Positions 60,353 to 64,000 of a stretch of DNA of 64,000 nt are shown one piece after another. The translations under genes were made by a program, and so were the position numbers. The stretch comes from Natronorubrum thiooxidans (GTDB taxonomy: Archaea; Halobacteriota; Halobacteria; Halobacteriales; Natrialbaceae). Location of the stretch: assembly GCF_900156475.1 (NCBI RefSeq), contig NZ_FTNR01000001.1:1-64000 (forward strand), read 5' to 3'. The notes beneath the pieces were generated by a model. It saw only the letters and a program-made list of their open reading frames with translations, did not search any database and had not been told where the DNA came from. Within the stretch, counting starts at the first letter, position 1; every line of letters starts with the position of its first letter.

Positions 60353-62023
60353 ATGACATGGACGGTGATGCCGACGTTCGACGAGTACGAACGGGCCAGA
60401 GAGACGTTTCAGTGGGACCTTCCCGAATCGTTCAACCCTGCCGTCGACTTCCTGCGGAAACACGACGATACGAGTCGCACGGCGCTTCGATACGAACAAC
60501 CCGACGGCGGCCTCGAGACCTACTCCTTCGACGACCTCGACGAGCGCTCCGACCGGCTCGCAGCTGCCCTCGCCAACCTCGGTGTCGAGGCGGGCGACCG
60601 CGTCGGCGTCGTCGTCCCGCAGAAACCCCAGAACCCGCTCACGCACCTCGCAAACTGGAAGGTGGGAGCCGTCTCCGTCCCGCTCACCGTACTGTTCGGC
60701 CGCGACGCCTTGCAGTACCGACTCGCCGACAGCGAGGCCGTGGCCGTCGTCGTCGATCCGAGCGTGCGCGAGACGGTCGAGGAAATCCGTGGTGAGTGTC
60801 CCGACCTCGAGCACGTGATCGAACTCGGCGACGGGGCGTCGGTCGACGGCGACGCCCACGCCTTTGAGGACCTGCTCGAGGCCCACGAACCCGGCATCGA
60901 CGTCTACGACGCCACACCGGAGACGCCGACGGCGATCATGTATACGAGCGGCTCGACGGGCCCGCCAAAGGGCGTCCGCCATAGCCACGCGCTCTGGCTC
61001 GGCCGGGCCGCTGCGGCGTACAACTACTTCGATCAGGGCCTCGAGGCGGGTGAGACCACGGTGTGGACGCCGGCCGACTGGGCCTGGGGGGCCGCCCTCG
61101 GCGGGACGCTCTTTGCGGCGTGGCACCACGGCTGTACCGTCGTCGGCTGGCCCCGCGACGGGTTCGACCCGGAGGCGGCATACGACCTCATGGAACGCCA
61201 CGGCGTGACCAAGGCGTTCATGCCGCCGACGGCGCTTCGGATGCTGATGGCCGTCGACGACCCCGAAGGGGAGTTCGACCTTTCTCTCGAGACGTTCGCC
61301 TCTGCTGGCGAACCCCTCACCTCGGAGGTCGTCGACTGGGTTGACGAGACGTTCGCAGACGTCGCGGTCAACGAGTTCTACGGCCAGACCGAACTCAACC
61401 TCGTCGTCGGCAACTCCGAGGCGTGGTTCGACACACGTCCGGGGAGCATGGGGAAACCCTTCCCCGGCTACGAACTGGCGGTGCTCGACCCCGACACCCA
61501 CGCGGAACTCGCAACCGGCGAGGTCGGCGAACTCGCGGTCAAGCCGGGTGATCGCCGCGTGTTCTTCGACGAGTACTGGAAGCTGCCCGAGAAGACGGCG
61601 AACAAACAGACGGAATCGGGGTGGTTCCGCACCGGTGACCTCGTCAAACGCGACGATGACGGCTATCTGTGGTTCGTCTCCCGGACCGACGACGTGATCC
61701 TCACGAGCGGCTACCGCGTCGGGCCGATGGAAGTCGAGGAGGCGATCCTCCACCATTCCGAGGCCGAACAGGCGGGCGTCATCGGTGTTCCCGACGAGAC
61801 CCACGGCGAGGCAATCAAGGCCTACGTCCAGCCCGCAAGCGACGACTACGACCCCGAGCGGCTCCGTGAGGAGATCCGCGACCTCGTCCGGGACCGACTC
61901 GCCGAGTACGAGTATCCACGACGGATCGAATTCGTCGACGAACTACCGACGACGACCACCGGCAAGATCCAGCGCCGGTCGCTGCGCGACCGCGAAGGAC
62001 TCGTCGACGCCGCCGACGAGTAA
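60353..62023 (+). CDS. Acyl-CoA synthetase (AMP-forming)
   Basis: A 556-residue ANL-superfamily ligase: fatty/organic acid + ATP + CoA to acyl-CoA + AMP + PPi. P-loop AIMYTSGSTGPPKGVRHSH, the A5 motif VNEFYGQTELN, GWFRTGDLVKRDDDGYLWFVSRTDDVILTSGYRVGP (hinge) and the A10 lysine in TTTGKIQRRSLR are complete. ATG 60353 is used; 60368 is an alternative. Chain-length preference is not visible, but the medium-chain/acetyl-like subgroup is plausible. Confidence 0.92.
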   Translation: MTWTVMPTFDEYERARETFQWDLPESFNPAVDFLRKHDDTSRTALRYEQPDGGLETYSFDDLDERSDRLAAALANLGVEAGDRVGVVVPQKPQNPLTHLANWKVGAVSVPLTVLFGRDALQYRLADSEAVAVVVDPSVRETVEEIRGECPDLEHVIELGDGASVDGDAHAFEDLLEAHEPGIDVYDATPETPTAIMYTSGSTGPPKGVRHSHALWLGRAAAAYNYFDQGLEAGETTVWTPADWAWGAALGGTLFAAWHHGCTVVGWPRDGFDPEAAYDLMERHGVTKAFMPPTALRMLMAVDDPEGEFDLSLETFASAGEPLTSEVVDWVDETFADVAVNEFYGQTELNLVVGNSEAWFDTRPGSMGKPFPGYELAVLDPDTHAELATGEVGELAVKPGDRRVFFDEYWKLPEKTANKQTESGWFRTGDLVKRDDDGYLWFVSRTDDVILTSGYRVGPMEVEEAILHHSEAEQAGVIGVPDETHGEAIKAYVQPASDDYDPERLREEIRDLVRDRLAEYEYPRRIEFVDELPTTTTGKIQRRSLRDREGLVDAADE

Positions 62024-62143
62024 CGACGCCACTCGAGCGACCTGGGCCGCTCGAGTCGACACCATGCAAACAGCGCCGACGCACCTTCTACGAGACCGAC
62101 AGTCACAGTCGGTTTTATTAGTGTAACATGTGAACATGTCTGC

Positions 62144-62569
62144 ATGCATCGTGTTTTAGTGCCCGTCGACACGAACGAGGACCGAGCGATCACACAGGCC
62201 AGATACATCGCATCGCTGCCCGACGCAGCTGATTCGGTCGAAGCGTATCTGCTGTTTATCTTCACCGACGAAAGCGAGGACCTCCCGAAGGATTTCAAGC
62301 AGTTCAAATCGGCGTCGCGGATCGGCTCCGTTCGCCGGGCGAAAGAACACCTCGAGGACAACGGTATCGACGTGACGGTCCTCGAGGGCAGCGGTGACGT
62401 CGAGAAGGGCGACATCCTGACGCGGGCCGACGAGTACGACGTCGATTCGATCGTTCTCGGTGGGCGGAAACGCTCCCCGGTCGGAAAAGCGGTGTTCGGC
62501 AGCGTCACCCAGTCCGTGATCTTGAACACTGACCTCCCGGTCGTCGTTACGGGCGGCAGCGGCGACTGA
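62144..62569 (+). CDS. Universal stress protein UspA family
   Basis: A 141-residue single Usp domain starting [16 protein letters not shown]. The ATP-binding motif G-x2-G-x9-G(S/T) is recognisable in [31 protein letters not shown], so ATP binding is likely, unlike the larger Usp pair at 6.3-7.9 kb. A TATA-like TTTTATTA at 62113-62120 lies about 25 bases before the ATG. Single gene. Confidence 0.9.
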   Translation: MHRVLVPVDTNEDRAITQARYIASLPDAADSVEAYLLFIFTDESEDLPKDFKQFKSASRIGSVRRAKEHLEDNGIDVTVLEGSGDVEKGDILTRADEYDVDSIVLGGRKRSPVGKAVFGSVTQSVILNTDLPVVVTGGSGD

Positions 62570-62816
62570 ATCGGCTCCCGAGCGGTTCTGAAGCGATTTC
62601 TCCCCAGACGTAGCGTCGTGCGGGTACATGCCCAGACCGTTCTCTCGACCGCCACACCCCTTCGCCATCGTTCGCCGTTCGCTGTTTGATACTGTGCTCA
62701 ATGATTGATGCGCCGCGCATTGTCACACGTTCGCTAACCGGTCGGTGCGATGATCGAGGCGTCGCCGCTGTCTAACGCCCTGTCGGCCGAGTTCGCACAC
62801 CGTCGGGACTGTGCGT

Positions 62817-64000
62817 TCAGTGCCCGTCCTCGTCCAGGTTCACGGCGATGTTTTTCGTCTGAAGGTACGAATCGAGCGCCTCGAGGCCTTTCTCACGGCC
62901 GATCCCGCTCTGTTTCATCCCGCCGAACGGTGTCTCGATTGAGCCGCCGAACCACTCGTTGACGTAGACGCCACCGGCGTCGATGTCGCGGGCCATCCCG
63001 AGCGCTTGTGCGACGTCTCGAGAGAACACGCCGCCGGTTAGCCCGAACTCGACGCCGTTGGCGATCTCGATCGCCTCCGCGCGGTCCGCGAACGGAATCA
63101 CCGCAAGCACCGGACCGAAGATCTCTTCCTGTGCAATCTGCATCTCCGGTTCGACGTCCGAAAAGACCGTCGGCGGGACGAAATGGCCATCTCCGTCGAG
63201 CGGTTCGCCGCCGGTCTCGAGCGTCGCCCCTTCCTCGAGGCCGGTCTCGATGTAGTCGACGACCGTCTCGAAGTGCTCGGCGTGATTGAGCGGCCCCATG
63301 TCCGGATCATCCGTGCCTGGACCGAGTTCGTACGACGCTGCGTGGTCGACGAGCAACTCGACGAACTCGTCGTAGATCGATTCGTGAACGAGTGCCCGGT
63401 CGGCCGCGGAGCAGATCTGGCCGGCGTTCGTAAAGATGCCCGTCGCGATCCAGAACGCCGCCTCGTCCAGATCCGCGTCGGGCATGACGATTGCCGGGTT
63501 CTTGCCGCCGAGTTCGAGCGTGACCGGGGTGATCGTCTCCGCCGCAGCTTTCATCACGGCCCTGCCCGTCGGCACGCTGCCGGTGAACGTGAGCTGGTCG
63601 ACGCCGTCGTGGGACGTCAGTGCGACACCGGGTTCTGTCCCGCCGGTGACGACGTTTACGACGCCGTCGGGAACGCCGGCATCCCGACAGAGCGCCGCCA
63701 GGTGAAGCGCCGACAGCGGCGTCGTCGGGGCCGGTTTCACCACGACCGTGTTACCGGCCGCCAGGGCGGGTGCAACCCCTCGAGCAGTGATGCTCAGCGG
63801 GAAGTTCCACGGAATGATCTGGCCGCTGACGCCGTAGGGTTCTCGAACGGTCATATCGAGCGTCTCGTCGCCGCGCGGGACGCTTTTGCCCTCGAGTTTG
63901 TCGGCTGCGCCGGCGTAGTACTCGAAGTACCGGACCGCGTCTTCCACGTCGCTTTGGGCCTGTGTCAGCGGTTTCCCCTGATCGCGGCTTTCGATTCGCG
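62817..64000 (-). CDS. Aldehyde dehydrogenase, truncated by the window edge
   Basis: The C-terminal part of an NAD(P)-dependent ALDH; the reading frame stays open to base 64000 (upstream segment reads ESRDQGKPLTQAQSDVEDAV), so the start lies outside. Visible features: PWNFPLSITARGVAPALAAGNTVVVKPAPTTPLSA (cofactor site), FTGSVPTGRAVMKAAAETITPVTLELGGKNPAIV (general base Glu) and NAGQICSAADRALVHE (catalytic Cys). The C terminus PFGGMKQSGIGREKGLEALDSYLQTKNIAVNL is typical of the succinate-semialdehyde/betaine-like group. Substrate undetermined. The 62570-62816 gap holds nothing recognisable. Confidence 0.9.
   Translation of the reverse strand, partial: RIESRDQGKPLTQAQSDVEDAVRYFEYYAGAADKLEGKSVPRGDETLDMTVREPYGVSGQIIPWNFPLSITARGVAPALAAGNTVVVKPAPTTPLSALHLAALCRDAGVPDGVVNVVTGGTEPGVALTSHDGVDQLTFTGSVPTGRAVMKAAAETITPVTLELGGKNPAIVMPDADLDEAAFWIATGIFTNAGQICSAADRALVHESIYDEFVELLVDHAASYELGPGTDDPDMGPLNHAEHFETVVDYIETGLEEGATLETGGEPLDGDGHFVPPTVFSDVEPEMQIAQEEIFGPVLAVIPFADRAEAIEIANGVEFGLTGGVFSRDVAQALGMARDIDAGGVYVNEWFGGSIETPFGGMKQSGIGREKGLEALDSYLQTKNIAVNLDEDGH

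Noticed and set aside
60236-61804. 520-codon extension of the E1alpha frame
   Set aside because: It is antisense to the acyl-CoA synthetase, whose motifs are complete.

Overview
The window is about 64 kb of a haloarchaeal chromosome. The evidence is very high GC coding DNA with AT-rich gaps, strongly acidic proteins, TATA boxes about 25 bases ahead of many starts (leaderless style), Tat-lipoprotein signals, a group II chaperonin, archaeal SepF, Bat-type HTH-10 regulators and an ALDH/E1/KDG-kinase metabolism. The hexamer CTCGAG recurs constantly, which I associate from memory with Natrialbaceae-like genomes; that assignment is inference.

Layout. 0.3-7.9 kb: housekeeping and metabolism (AIR-synthase-like protein, cysteine hydrolase, ThiDN, F420-type oxidoreductase, tRNA-binding OB-fold protein) and an APC permease coupled to a universal stress protein, facing a second one. 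8.1-10.7 kb: mutS. 10.7-27.2 kb: an accessory block between mutS and mutL. It holds a five-gene peptide/amide ABC operon ending in a DUF1028 protein, an M20 amidohydrolase and an IclR regulator flanked by repeated CGAAATG(A/C)GAAC motifs. A SOUL protein, an SDR, an OsmC protein, a FilR1-like regulator diverging from a DapA-family enzyme, a 54-codon Tat peptide and a beta-helix protein follow. 27.4-29.5 kb: mutL of the endonuclease type.

29.6-45 kb: a palindromic MITE-like element, an MFS transporter, RtcA, KDG kinase, an E1alpha-E1beta-lipoyl-domain operon, Hsp20, GNAT, a P450 diverging from a Bat-type regulator, RNase R, a PUA protein, SepF and citrate synthase. 45-53 kb: threonine deaminase with RidA (a logical pair), tRNA-Ser(GGA), an SRAP DNA-protein crosslink protein, the thermosome, and Lrp diverging from glutamine synthetase. 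53-64 kb: phosphoesterase, a gamma-carbonic-anhydrase-like protein missing one zinc ligand, CBS protein, and a loose acyl-CoA set (CaiB transferase, acyl-CoA dehydrogenase, orphan E1alpha, acyl-CoA synthetase), closing with a truncated aldehyde dehydrogenase.

I found no CRISPR array, rRNA, intact transposase or obvious phage genes. The most unusual items are the palindromic element that appears to donate a promoter, the IclR-flanking repeat, short leader ORFs overlapping the starts of kdgK and mutL, a strong hairpin in the ilvA leader, a shared GTTTTTTGCG terminator signature, and several small proteins of 37-54 residues.
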